The notes under the pieces were generated by a model, which ran no database searches, was not told the DNA's origin, and saw only the letters and a program-made list of their open reading frames with translations. From the NCBI GenBank assembly GCA_045544035.1, contig JAZPYE010000002.1:8594-72593 (forward strand): 64,000 nt of DNA, read 5' to 3'. How positions within the stretch are numbered: the first letter of the stretch is position 1; each line of letters begins with the position of its first letter. The translations under genes and the position numbers were made by a program. Of this stretch, positions 14,408-23,600 are shown piece after piece. The DNA is from SIG587 sp045544035. GTDB lineage: Bacteria > Bacillota > Clostridia > Oscillospirales > Acutalibacteraceae.

Positions 14408-15416
14408 GACTATTTCCGCAAAGCTGACCTGTTCACTGACCTGCCTTTTCACCCTTGGTAACGCCATCATTTTTTTACCCAAAGGTGCCGGTGGCGGTGG
14501 TGCCCTTTTAGGACTGATTTTAAGCTTTGCCGTGGGCTTTATAATGTTGCCTATCTTTAGAAGTTTTGACTATGTAACCTTTTTTTCTAAAAAATCAGGG
14601 AAAATTGGCGCCATTTTTTTGTGCCTTTTTGCACTGATTTGCGCCATAAATTCGGCAGGAGATTTTTCTCTTGTTGCAAACAAGAAAATTTTAAATAATG
14701 AAAACTATTTTATCTTTTCTCTTATTTTTTCTTCTCTTGTCTTTTTACTTTTAAGGGCGCAAAAGCAGGTTATCTTTAAAATCAGTTTAATCTTTTTGGT
14801 TCTAATAATTTTTTCACAGCTAGTGCTTTTCCTACTTTCGGCAAATCAGTTTAACCTTAATAATTTAAAGGAACTCAAATTTTCGGGTGCTTTTACCGGT
14901 GGGCTTTTCTTTTTTTCAAAAAGCATTGCTCCAACACTGCTTTTGCCCTTTATTATAAAGCCTGAAAAAAGCACTCCAAGGGGTGTTGCCCTTGGAATGC
15001 TTTTCGCCATTTTACTGATTTTGTTTCCCCTTTTACAGGTCATTTTAATTTTCGGTTTTCCCTACGGTGCAAGCCTTGATTTTGCTTTTTTATCGGTTTT
15101 AGACACCGTTTCTTTGGGGCTTAAATTCAGTCGCCTTGAAGGGCTTGCATATATCATTTTCTTTTTCGGCGCGCTGATTAAGTGTGCTGTGTGCCTTATT
15201 TGCGCAAAAGAAATTTTAAACCTTGCCTTTAAAAAGCCCATAAAGCACCTGCCGCTTGTTCTTTCAATAATTCTTTTTATAGTAATAATTTTAAGCTGGA
15301 CAGTTATAAAATTCGGCGCTCTTTTTAATTTGATTATTGCTATTTCGGCTCTTATCTTTATCCTTGCGGCTGTCCTTTTAAAAAGTCGTACTCATTTCCA
15401 ATGTAAAACCAAGTAA
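14400..15416 (+). CDS. gerAB: GerAB-type germinant receptor permease
   Basis: 338 aa with about ten hydrophobic segments, in the amino-acid permease-like GerAB family; LPKGAGGGGALLGLILSF near residues 25-42 and the overall layout fit. It starts inside the end of the lipoprotein gene (8-base overlap), completing an operon A-C-B. The order A-B-C is more common. The last 59 bases overlap the end of the convergent peptidoglycan-binding gene. Substrate specificity cannot be read from sequence. Confidence 0.85.
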   Translation: MNKTISAKLTCSLTCLFTLGNAIIFLPKGAGGGGALLGLILSFAVGFIMLPIFRSFDYVTFFSKKSGKIGAIFLCLFALICAINSAGDFSLVANKKILNNENYFIFSLIFSSLVFLLLRAQKQVIFKISLIFLVLIIFSQLVLFLLSANQFNLNNLKELKFSGAFTGGLFFFSKSIAPTLLLPFIIKPEKSTPRGVALGMLFAILLILFPLLQVILIFGFPYGASLDFAFLSVLDTVSLGLKFSRLEGLAYIIFFFGALIKCAVCLICAKEILNLAFKKPIKHLPLVLSIILFIVIILSWTVIKFGALFNLIIAISALIFILAAVLLKSRTHFQCKTK

Positions 15417-16719
15417 CAGGACCAACGGCGCCCGTTGGGTCAAGACCATAAAGACTTTGAAATGTTCTGACAGCTTCGGCCGTTGCAGGGCCAAAAATTC
15501 CATCCACCGAAATTTTGGGGATTTGGGGAATGTTATCGGCAATGAAGGATAGATAGGTTTGCAAATCTCTCACATCTTCATTTTGCAAACCCTCTGACAA
15601 AAAGTAACCAGGGTACGCCTTAGCAAGACCACTGCTGTAATCGGCAGGCAAGGAACTTCTTGTGTCATTATAAACCGAGCGCAGCTTGTTCCAGGTTGCT
15701 TCATCCACAATCCCTGTCACATTAAGTCCGTAAAAGGTTTGAAAATTACGCACGGCATTTTCGGTGTTCGCGCCAAAGACCGAGTCAATAGGGAACACAT
15801 TAAGTGACGGATTAAAATATGCGATAACATTAAGGTAATACTGGATTGTTGTAACCTCAATGCCGCTATCCCCCGTTCTAATATCGCTGCCAAAAGGAAC
15901 ACTCGCTTCATCAATTGTAACACCAAGGCTATCAAGCTCGGCAAGGCGTTTTACACCCACATAATACCGCTTTATTTTATACCAGGTGGCTGAATCCACC
16001 ACGCCTGTGACGGGCAGAAAAAAGACCTCCTGAAATTTTCGCACGGCGTTTTCGGTTTGCACATTAAAAATTCCGTTTAGCTCACTAATTCTCGGTATTG
16101 CGGGATAGTTCCTTGCTATGGCGTTTAGCTGCACCTGCAAAATGCTCACATCGTTTCCCGCATCTCCAAGGCGAAGCGGAGTACCAGGGTAGGATGAATC
16201 AATGTCGGCAACGGGGACATTTTCAACAATGTTAATATCGTTGCCGTAATAATTTTGCAAAATGGCATAAGGCGTTAAGCCCTGCTCTGCAAGGGTTACT
16301 GTGCCCCACTGTGAAAGACCATCACAGGTTGAGGTAGTGCCGTTGCAAAACTGCGTAAAAAGTGGCTCAACCGAGCCTTGCCGCACCACATAGCTGTCAA
16401 AAATCTCATCAACAATTTGGGATATGTTCTCAAAAACGCTTCTATCCCGAACAAAGGCCTGGTCAAAGGCGGTTGTGTTGGTTATATCAAAATCGTAGCC
16501 ACGGGAGGGATACCACTCGGTGTAAATTCGGTTAAGGGCAAAGGAAATAATCGCATAAATGTTGGCTCTAAGCGCATTTTCGGGCCAGGTGGGATAAATT
16601 TCGCTGGATGCCACATTTTTTATATATTCGGTAAAGGGCAGGGTAATGTTTTCGGCGGTGGCGGTCGGGGCGCCAAGGTGCACCGTTATCTCCTCGGGAA
16701 TTTTAGGGTTTAAAATCAT
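15358..16719 (-). CDS. SpoIID-like protein with three peptidoglycan-binding domains
   Basis: 453 aa without an evident signal peptide. The N-terminal 150 residues resemble the SpoIID/LytB domain (WPENALRANIYAIISFALNR, then CDGLSQWGTVTLAEQGLTPYAILQNYYG). Three PG_binding_1 modules follow from about residue 180, each ending like NAVRxFQxxFxLxVTGxVDxATWxKI. It is probably a spore cortex or mother-cell peptidoglycan protein; the catalytic competence of the SpoIID part is uncertain. It follows a small partner gene by about 10 bases. Its 3' end overlaps gerAB on the opposite strand by 59 bases. Confidence 0.8.
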   Translation of the reverse strand: MILNPKIPEEITVHLGAPTATAENITLPFTEYIKNVASSEIYPTWPENALRANIYAIISFALNRIYTEWYPSRGYDFDITNTTAFDQAFVRDRSVFENISQIVDEIFDSYVVRQGSVEPLFTQFCNGTTSTCDGLSQWGTVTLAEQGLTPYAILQNYYGNDINIVENVPVADIDSSYPGTPLRLGDAGNDVSILQVQLNAIARNYPAIPRISELNGIFNVQTENAVRKFQEVFFLPVTGVVDSATWYKIKRYYVGVKRLAELDSLGVTIDEASVPFGSDIRTGDSGIEVTTIQYYLNVIAYFNPSLNVFPIDSVFGANTENAVRNFQTFYGLNVTGIVDEATWNKLRSVYNDTRSSLPADYSSGLAKAYPGYFLSEGLQNEDVRDLQTYLSFIADNIPQIPKISVDGIFGPATAEAVRTFQSLYGLDPTGAVGPVTWFYIGNEYDFLKGQPQG

Positions 16720-16728
16720 TTCATCACC

Positions 16729-17217
16729 TCAAAGCTCATATGTGTTTTGTGTGTCGTAATTTGTGCCACTGCTTCCGTTTGCCGCCGAATTCGACAGCAT
16801 ATCAACCGTTTGCAGGGAGGTTACACCATCAAAAATCGGCACCGAATTTATTCTTGTTGTTTTAAAGCCAGACCTTGCAGCCTCAATGTCATAAAGGCTG
16901 AAGGTGGCGGTACCGCTCTCACTTGGAGACTCCGACAAAATACGGCGCGGAGCAGGAAGTGACAGCACGGCTGTGTGACCATTTTCATCTGTTCTAAGCG
17001 TGGAAACAAGGACACCACTTTCATTTTCATAAACCTTTATCTCGCCGCCGCTTAAGGGGAATGCCCCTCTCGCAGTTGTTAAAATCACAATAAGGTTCCC
17101 CTGCCCCGAGCTACTGTCATCGGTAGGATATTGGGGCAAAGGGGCGGCTGTCATAACACTTTTTGAATACATTTCAAGCATTTCATTTTTATAATCATCA
17201 ATTGATTTTTTAGTCAT
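16729..17217 (-). CDS. small protein with carboxypeptidase-regulatory-like beta domain, partner of the SpoIID-like gene
   Basis: 162 aa from the ATG at 17217, which has GAGGGTG eight or nine bases upstream; an ATG 6 codons earlier lies inside a terminator stem and is unlikely. The middle part (GNLIVILTTARGAFPLSGGEIKVYE, then TLRTDENGHTAVLSLPAP) has the look of a carboxypeptidase regulatory-like or prealbumin fold. No signal peptide. Similar pairs with SpoIID/peptidoglycan-binding proteins occur in Clostridia, so a sporulation role is plausible but inferred. Confidence 0.72.
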   Translation of the reverse strand: MTKKSIDDYKNEMLEMYSKSVMTAAPLPQYPTDDSSSGQGNLIVILTTARGAFPLSGGEIKVYENESGVLVSTLRTDENGHTAVLSLPAPRRILSESPSESGTATFSLYDIEAARSGFKTTRINSVPIFDGVTSLQTVDMLSNSAANGSSGTNYDTQNTYEL

Positions 17218-17218
17218 A

Positions 17219-17257
17219 AAAAAACACCCTCTCATACCAAGGTATGAAAGGGTGTTT
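17219..17257 (-). terminator. terminator of the transporter operon, overlapping the next gene's ribosome site
   Basis: On the minus strand an AAACACCCTTTCATACC arm pairs with GGTATGAGAGGGTGTTT across a 2-base loop, then TTTTT. It ends the upstream operon and its 3' arm contains the GAGGGTG that should serve the 162-aa gene. Confidence 0.85.
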
Positions 17258-17269
17258 CATTTTGTTATT

Positions 17270-18382
17270 CTACTGCGATTTTGACTTCTTTCTCACATCT
17301 TCCTGCACAATATAATAAATTGTTGCAGCTGTGGGAACACCGAGAAGCATTCCGAGAACGCCCATTATTCCACCGCCAATGGTAACTGCGGCAAGAATCC
17401 AAATTGCGGGAAGCCCCATTTTAGAGCCCACAACCTTTGGATAAATAAGGTTACCCTCGATTTGTTGTAAAACAATGATGAAAATGAGAAATATGAGTGC
17501 CTTTATGGGTGAGACCATTAAGATTAAGAACGCGCCCACAATGGCACCAATGTAGGCGCCTGCAATAGGGATAAGCGCAGTAAACGCAATAAGAGCGCTT
17601 ATCATGGGAGCATAAGGAAGCCTTAAAATAAACATACCCACCATACAAAGTACACCTAGAATCAGCGCCTCAATGCACTGACCAGAAATGTAGTTGTGAA
17701 AGCATCTATTAGCAATGCTCAGAACATACTGAATTTTGTCAAACCAGCTGCTTTTAAGATAAATTCCCATGGTGCGGTTAATCTGCTCGCCAAGCTTTTC
17801 CTTTGAGAAAAGAATGTAACCCGAGAAAATAATGCTTAAAAAAGCGGTAACAACCCCCGAGAAAACCGAGGTTACAATGTTAACTGCAACACCCAAAACA
17901 TCACCAAACCCGCCTGTAACTGCCGAAACAATCTTATCAATTTGGGTTTTGAAATCAATGGCTGAAAGCACACTGATAACATCATCGGAAAGAATTTCGG
18001 TTTTATCAAACCAAGCAATGGTATTTTGAAGGGCTGTGGGCAGCTGCTGAATAAGCATTTCGATTGCCGAAATGAGCTGAGGCAAAATGAGCCATAAAAC
18101 AATCGAAATAATTGCTGCAAGAGTTAAAAAGGCAAGTAAAATTGAAACGGGCCTTTTAATGGTTATAAAAAATTTCTTTTTTGGGCTCTTGAAAATATGT
18201 CGCTCGTAAAAGTTCATTAGTATGTTAAGAACAAAGGCAATGGCGCAACCTATAAAAATTGGTGAAGCAGCGCCTAAAATCTTAACTAAAATGTTGCCTA
18301 GCCCCGGCAAAAAAGAAATGCACAAATAAAAGACAAGTGCAGTAACCCCAACCCTGAAACAGGTTTTCCAATCAATCTTCAT
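17270..18382 (-). CDS. AI-2E family transporter (YtvI/PerM-like)
   Basis: 370 aa from the ATG at 18382, chosen because GGAG lies seven bases upstream. About eight membrane segments and the family blocks SPIFIGCAIAFVLNILMNFYER, PYAPMISALIAFTALIPIAGAYIGAIVGAFLIL and VGSKMGLPAIWILAAVTIGGGIMGVLGMLLGVP. Members include putative autoinducer-2 exporters and sodium/proton antiporters; the substrate here is unknown. It overlaps the end of the SipW-like gene by 11 bases, so it is in that operon. Confidence 0.88.
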   Translation of the reverse strand: MKIDWKTCFRVGVTALVFYLCISFLPGLGNILVKILGAASPIFIGCAIAFVLNILMNFYERHIFKSPKKKFFITIKRPVSILLAFLTLAAIISIVLWLILPQLISAIEMLIQQLPTALQNTIAWFDKTEILSDDVISVLSAIDFKTQIDKIVSAVTGGFGDVLGVAVNIVTSVFSGVVTAFLSIIFSGYILFSKEKLGEQINRTMGIYLKSSWFDKIQYVLSIANRCFHNYISGQCIEALILGVLCMVGMFILRLPYAPMISALIAFTALIPIAGAYIGAIVGAFLILMVSPIKALIFLIFIIVLQQIEGNLIYPKVVGSKMGLPAIWILAAVTIGGGIMGVLGMLLGVPTAATIYYIVQEDVRKKSKSQ

Positions 18383-18854
18383 TTTTATCTCCAATAAATT
18401 TATTTTTTATCTTTGAAAGGCGATTTCTGACCCTCGCCCAATTCTTTTTAATAAACTTAGAAAACGGATTGCTTATAAAAAAAACATAAAGTTTAAAGAA
18501 AAAACTGCCACATTCAATTTCTTTACCGTTTTTGTTAACCGAAACTAAAATGCCGATGATTTGCTCATCTCTAATTCCCTTTTCGTTTGCATACTGATTA
18601 TCCCCCGACATTACATAGCTATCTGGCATAACCTTTATAACTCTGTGAAGCACAAAACCGCCGTTTTCCCTGCGATAAAGGCAGGCATCATATTTTTTAA
18701 GTCTGCCTTCGGGCTTTTTAATGGTGACACTGTCACTGCCGCCGATAATGACAGGCTGCATGCTTACTCCCTCGGGAATAAAGGTGACCTTGCCATCTGC
18801 CTTCAGCATTTCCTCAATAACAGGCAGCATTTCGCTTAAATGAAATTTAGGCAT
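18372..18854 (-). CDS. S26 signal peptidase-like protein, SipW/Ser-His type
   Basis: 160 aa. The motif EGVSMQPVI has the catalytic serine at residue 31; the general-base block reads VLHRVIKV, with histidine rather than lysine, as in SipW, archaeal and ER-type peptidases; SGDNQYANEKGI is the third family block. A hydrophobic segment at about 117-130 near the C-terminus (FFFKLYVFFISNPF) and a basic tail suggest membrane association. There is no N-terminal anchor. It overlaps the upstream HPr-kinase-like gene by 8 bases. Such pairs occur in clusters of ribosomally made modified peptides, but no precursor or radical-SAM gene is seen next to it. Confidence 0.78.
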   Translation of the reverse strand: MPKFHLSEMLPVIEEMLKADGKVTFIPEGVSMQPVIIGGSDSVTIKKPEGRLKKYDACLYRRENGGFVLHRVIKVMPDSYVMSGDNQYANEKGIRDEQIIGILVSVNKNGKEIECGSFFFKLYVFFISNPFSKFIKKNWARVRNRLSKIKNKFIGDKNED

Positions 18855-19566
18855 TGTTTTCTGTCCTTTTCATTGTGTTGTAGGAAAGCAGTGCGGCTTG
18901 CCTACTTATGTTACAGCCCATTTTATAAACGGGAACATTTGAGAGAATGTCATCAAGAAGTTTTAAAAACTTATCAAGTTTATCTTCACTTAGCCGATGA
19001 ATTGTTTGCCTTAAAATAGGCACAATTGCCTCCTCGGCTGAAATTCTTTCTATAACATTTTCCTCACTTCTGTGAATGAGGCAAATTCCACCCAGCTTTA
19101 CCTTTTCGTTTTTACTCAAATCCTCCTTGCCGCTAAAAGGAGTGCCGTAAACAAAAAGCTCGTTATTTACTTTTCTTATTGCAGGCTTATCATCATTTAT
19201 GATATAGGTGCCATCAATATGCTCACACCAAAGGTGGGTGTGGGTTGATTTGCCTGTGCCTGAATCGGCCGAGAAAAGGTAGGCATAACCATCCTTCACA
19301 ACACCCGAGGCATGCAGCATTATTCCACCGAAATCAATAAGCTGTGTATAAAAAAAGCTGCCCGCACTAAGATATTCCGCAATTTCTTCGGTCAAATTCG
19401 GATAGCGTTTTAAAATCCCTACAATTTGTCTTTCAGAAACCCTCACAGTAATATCAGGTGCACTATTAAGTTGTGAGCTATCCTCATAAGGAACACACTG
19501 CTTTAAAAGCCTTTCGCTTTTAACATCAATGTCAACCTGCAAATCGGCAATTTTAAGTCTTTTCAT
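18847..19566 (-). CDS. HPr kinase-like P-loop protein
   Basis: 239 aa. The Walker A motif SADSGTGKSTHTHLW follows a block GGIMLHASGVVKDGYAYLF, and INDDKPAIRKVNNELFVYGTPFSGKEDLS gives the acidic second motif; this is the HprK/PEP-carboxykinase-like fold found in peptide-maturation clusters rather than the true HPr kinase, which is encoded at 26906-27868. The N-terminal 90 residues are of unknown fold. First gene of an operon with the SipW-like peptidase and the AI-2E-type transporter. The substrate is unknown; it may phosphorylate a peptide or a protein partner. Confidence 0.75.
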   Translation of the reverse strand: MKRLKIADLQVDIDVKSERLLKQCVPYEDSSQLNSAPDITVRVSERQIVGILKRYPNLTEEIAEYLSAGSFFYTQLIDFGGIMLHASGVVKDGYAYLFSADSGTGKSTHTHLWCEHIDGTYIINDDKPAIRKVNNELFVYGTPFSGKEDLSKNEKVKLGGICLIHRSEENVIERISAEEAIVPILRQTIHRLSEDKLDKFLKLLDDILSNVPVYKMGCNISRQAALLSYNTMKRTENNA

Positions 19567-19591
19567 CTATTACCTTTTCCTCAAAAAATAA

Positions 19592-19630
19592 CAAAATGCG
19601 GCAACTAAATTTTTAAAGTCGCCGCATTAC
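19592..19630 (-). terminator. terminator of pfkA
   Basis: On the minus strand AATGCGGCGACT pairs imperfectly with AGTTGCCGCATT across an AT-rich loop, then TTTTGTTATTTTTT. It lies just after the pfkA stop codon. Confidence 0.8.
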
Positions 19631-19637
19631 TTTTTAA

Positions 19638-20603
19638 TTAGATGGAAATTTCATGAGCAATATCGTACAACTCGTGATCAAATTTTCTTTCCATTGAAAG
19701 AGCTTCGTAAATATCGAAGTCAACAATTTTATTGTCGGTGAAGGAGATAACGCGGTTACCGATGCCCTGAACAAGAAGTTCAACGGCGGCATAACCCATT
19801 CGGCTTGCCATAACACGGTCGCGAACGGTGGGTCTTCCTCCACGCTGAACGTGGCCGAGAACCGTTGCACGGGTTTCGATGCCGGTTTTGTCCTCAATTT
19901 CTTTGGCAATGTATTTTACCTTGCCAACGCCCTCGGCAACAATGATGATAAAGTGCTTTTTGCCGGTTTTCTTGGCCCTCAGCATTTTTTCAACGATTTT
20001 ATCCACACTATATTCAACCTCAGGAACAAGGATAGCAGCCGCACCTACGGCAATGCCTGTTCTGAGTGCTAAATAGCCTGCACCTCTTCCCATAACCTCA
20101 ACAACACTGCAACGGGCATGGGACTGCGCGGTGTCGCGCAAGCGGTCAACCATTTCCATCGCGGTGTTCATCGCGGTGTCGAATCCAATGGTGTAATCGG
20201 TTGAGGAAATATCATTATCAATGGTTGCAGGAATACCAACGCAGGGAACACCGTGCAAGGACAGGTCACGAGCGCCACGGAAGGTTCCGTCACCACCAAT
20301 GGTAACAATGCCGTCAATACCGTGTTTTTTACAGGTTTCAACCGCTTTCATAATGCCCTCTTCAGTTTTGAATTCGGGGCAGCGTGAGCTGTAAAGCACT
20401 GTGCCGCCTCTATGAATGATTTCAGAAACGGAACGCAGGTTAAAATCAATAATTTCACCATTTATAAGGCCGGTGTAACCACCCACAATACCAACAACCT
20501 CAATGCCCTTGCTAAGAGCAGCACGAACAACGGCACGAACAGCCGCATTCATTCCCGGGGCGTCACCACCGCTTGTTAAAACACCAATTTTTTTAATACT
20601 CAT
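19638..20603 (-). CDS. pfkA: 6-phosphofructokinase
   Basis: 321 aa. ATP-dependent phosphorylation of fructose 6-phosphate in glycolysis. Motifs: GVLTSGGDAPGMNAAVR near the N-terminus (ATP binding), GGDGTFRGA, and PATIDNDISSTDYTIGFDTA with the catalytic aspartate; the EVMGRGAGYLAL block is also present, and length is that of the bacterial ATP-PFK. The ATG at 20603 has TTGGAG about ten bases upstream. Its promoter overlaps the end of dnaE. Confidence 0.97.
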   Translation of the reverse strand: MSIKKIGVLTSGGDAPGMNAAVRAVVRAALSKGIEVVGIVGGYTGLINGEIIDFNLRSVSEIIHRGGTVLYSSRCPEFKTEEGIMKAVETCKKHGIDGIVTIGGDGTFRGARDLSLHGVPCVGIPATIDNDISSTDYTIGFDTAMNTAMEMVDRLRDTAQSHARCSVVEVMGRGAGYLALRTGIAVGAAAILVPEVEYSVDKIVEKMLRAKKTGKKHFIIIVAEGVGKVKYIAKEIEDKTGIETRATVLGHVQRGGRPTVRDRVMASRMGYAAVELLVQGIGNRVISFTDNKIVDFDIYEALSMERKFDHELYDIAHEISI

Positions 20604-20637
20604 TTTAATATCACTCCAAGGAAATCGCAATAGAATT

Positions 20638-20666
20638 ATTATATACTATAATTCTTAATTATTCAA
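20638..20666 (-). promoter_or_regulatory. sigma-A promoter of pfkA
   Basis: On the minus strand TTGAAT (20661-20666), a 17-base spacer and TATAAT (20638-20643), 35 bases before the start codon. The -35 lies inside the last codons of dnaE. Confidence 0.75.
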
Positions 20667-23600
20667 CTGATTTTACATTATTTTTTCCAATTATTTCGGC
20701 AATTTTTTCTTTTTTAGGGTCATTTGTGCCGAGCCACATATTTTTTGGGGCCGAAAAACGCTTGTTATCCTCCACGCTGTAAATAAAAACCGGCACATTC
20801 CCATTTGAATTTTGCAAAACTGCCTTCACCTTTTCAAAGTCGGGGCAGGTCATATTTTGAACCCTCAAATAAACACCGCTTTTTATTTTCTTTTGCTCGG
20901 CCCCAATTACCGCAAGGTTTTCGGGAACTGGCTCAAGCTTTTCGCAAATAAGTTCTCTCACCCTTTCATCGGAATCGCTGACCTTGGCCGTTAAAATAAC
21001 CGGCCTTTGCTCAACCAAAAGTGGCCTAAACTCATTATAAATCTTTGAAAAGCAGGTGACCGAAATGCTTCCCGTAACATCCTCTGCCGTGGCGGAGGCA
21101 AGAATATTTTTATTCTTAAGGGTTCTAACCTTGATGGAGGAAAGCATTACAAGCGCCCTTACCCTTTTATTATCAGCATTTTCATCACCGATAATCTCAC
21201 TGACGGTGAGCATACCCATTTTTTTGGGAAGGCCCTCAAATTTTGCCATTGGGTGGCCTGTGAGATAAAGCCCCGTGGCCTCCTTTTCCATCATAAGCAA
21301 CTGTGAATCGGGAAGTTCTTCTAAAAGGGGGAACTTAAATTCACATAATTTGCTTTCTGTGTCGGAAAACAAATCCATTTGACCGCCCGATGTGAAACGG
21401 CGCTCGTTATCAACGGCTTCGATAATTGCATCCATAGTAAAAAGCATTTGGCGGCGGTTGGCACCAAGGCCATCCAACGCACCGCTTTTTATAAGGCCTT
21501 CAAGGGCGCGGCGGTTAAATTCACGGGAGGAATTTCGAACACAAAAATCATAAGGTGAAACATATTTCCCCCCTGATTTTCTCTCGGAAATTAACCTTTC
21601 AATAACGGCTCGGCCCAGGTTTTTAACGGCTAAAAGGCCAAAACGAATGCCATCGTTTGTTGCCGTAAATGACTCATTGCTTTCGTTGACGCTGGGCGGC
21701 AAAATTTTGATGCCCATACGTTTACATTCGGCGGTGTATTCCCCCACCTTATCGGCATTATCTAAAACACTTGTTAAAAGAGCCGCCATATATTCTTTAG
21801 GATAGTGGCACTTAAGATAGGCCGTTCTATAGGCTACCACAGCATAGGCGGCGGCGTGGGATTTATTAAAGGCATAGGAGGAAAACGCCGACATATCCTC
21901 AAAAATTTGTTTTGCGGCGGATTCACTGACTCCGCGTTTTACGGCACCCTCGCACAAAACGTTGCCCTTTTCATCCTTTTCACCGTAAATAAAGGCTTTT
22001 CTTTCCTTTTCCATTACCTCGTGCTTCTTTTTGGACATAGCACGGCGAACAATATCGGCCCTTGCCATTGAATAACCTGCAAGACTAACGCAAATTTGCA
22101 TAACCTGCTCCTGATAAACAATGCAGCCATAGGTAACCTTTAAAATAGGCTCTAAAAGTGGAGTAAGATAGGTTACATCGGAACTGTTATAACGGTTGTG
22201 GATGTACCTTGGAATTGAATCCATAGGACCTGGGCGGTAAAGCGAAATAATCGCAATTAAATCCTCTATGTTTTGAGGCTTAAAGGAACGCAGGGTGTTC
22301 TTCATTCCGCCCGATTCAAACTGAAAAACGCCATCGGTAAGGCCCTTGCCGAAAAGTTCAAGGGTCACTTTATCATCCATAGGAATTTTTTCTATGTCAA
22401 GGAACACACCTCTTGCCTCAAGGGCCTTTAAGGTGTCATCAATAACGGTAAGGTTGCGAAGTCCCAAAAAGTCCATTTTAAGAAGCCCCAATTCATCAAG
22501 GGCGGTCATTGTGTACTGTGTTACAACCGAATCATCATTTTTAGAAAGGGGAACATACTCACTAACCTTTTTATCACAAATAACCACACCTGCCGCGTGG
22601 GTGGAGGCATGGCGAGGCATACCCTCAACCTTCATTGCCATATTAAGAAGGGTTTTAACCTGCTCATCAAAATCATAAAGATTTTTTAAATCCTTAGAAA
22701 TTTCAAGAGCCTTTGCAATGGTCATTCCAACGCTGTAAGGAATAAGCTTTGCAACCTTATCGCAAAGGCTATATGGCACATCCATCACCCTGCCAACATC
22801 ACGAACCGCCGCCCTTGCAGCCATTGTTCCAAAGGTTACAATCTGCGCCACATGGTCGGCACCGTATTTTTCAATTACATAATCAATAACTTCACTTCGC
22901 CTTACATAGCAAAAATCAATGTCGAAATCGGGCATTGAAACGCGCTCAGGGTTTAAAAAACGTTCGAAAAGAAGGTCATATTTAACGGGGTCAACACCTG
23001 TAATGCCAATGCAATAGGCCGCAAGGCTACCGGCTCCCGAGCCTCTGCCCGGGCCCACGGGGATGCCCTTTTTCTTAGCGAAATTAACAAAATCCTGAAC
23101 AATTAAATAATAATCCACATATCCCATTTTAGAGATAACATCAATCTCATAGTCAAGGCGGTCAAGCACCCTTTTTTCGGGATTATCACCGTAAATTTTG
23201 TAAAGACCCTCGTAGCATTTATTTCTGAAATACTCCTTGTGGTCAACATTTCCGATATCAAAAACAGGAAGTTTTATTTTACCAAACTCAAATTCCACAT
23301 TACAGCGCTGGGCAATTTTAACCGTGTTCTCCAAAGCTTCTGGAACATTGCCGAAAAGCTGCGCCATTTCTTCGGTAGATTTGAGATAAAATTCATCAGT
23401 TTCAAAGGAAAGACCGTTTTCTTCGCTTAGCTTTTTACCGGTTTGCACGCAAATGAGCACCTTTTGCATTTCGCTGTCTTCTTTGTCAACATAATGCACA
23501 TCGTTAGTGGCAACAAGACCTATTCCAGTTTCCCTTGCAATGCGAAGGATTTGAGGGTTAATTCTTTGCTGTTCGGCAAGGCCGTGGTCTTGCAGTTCTA

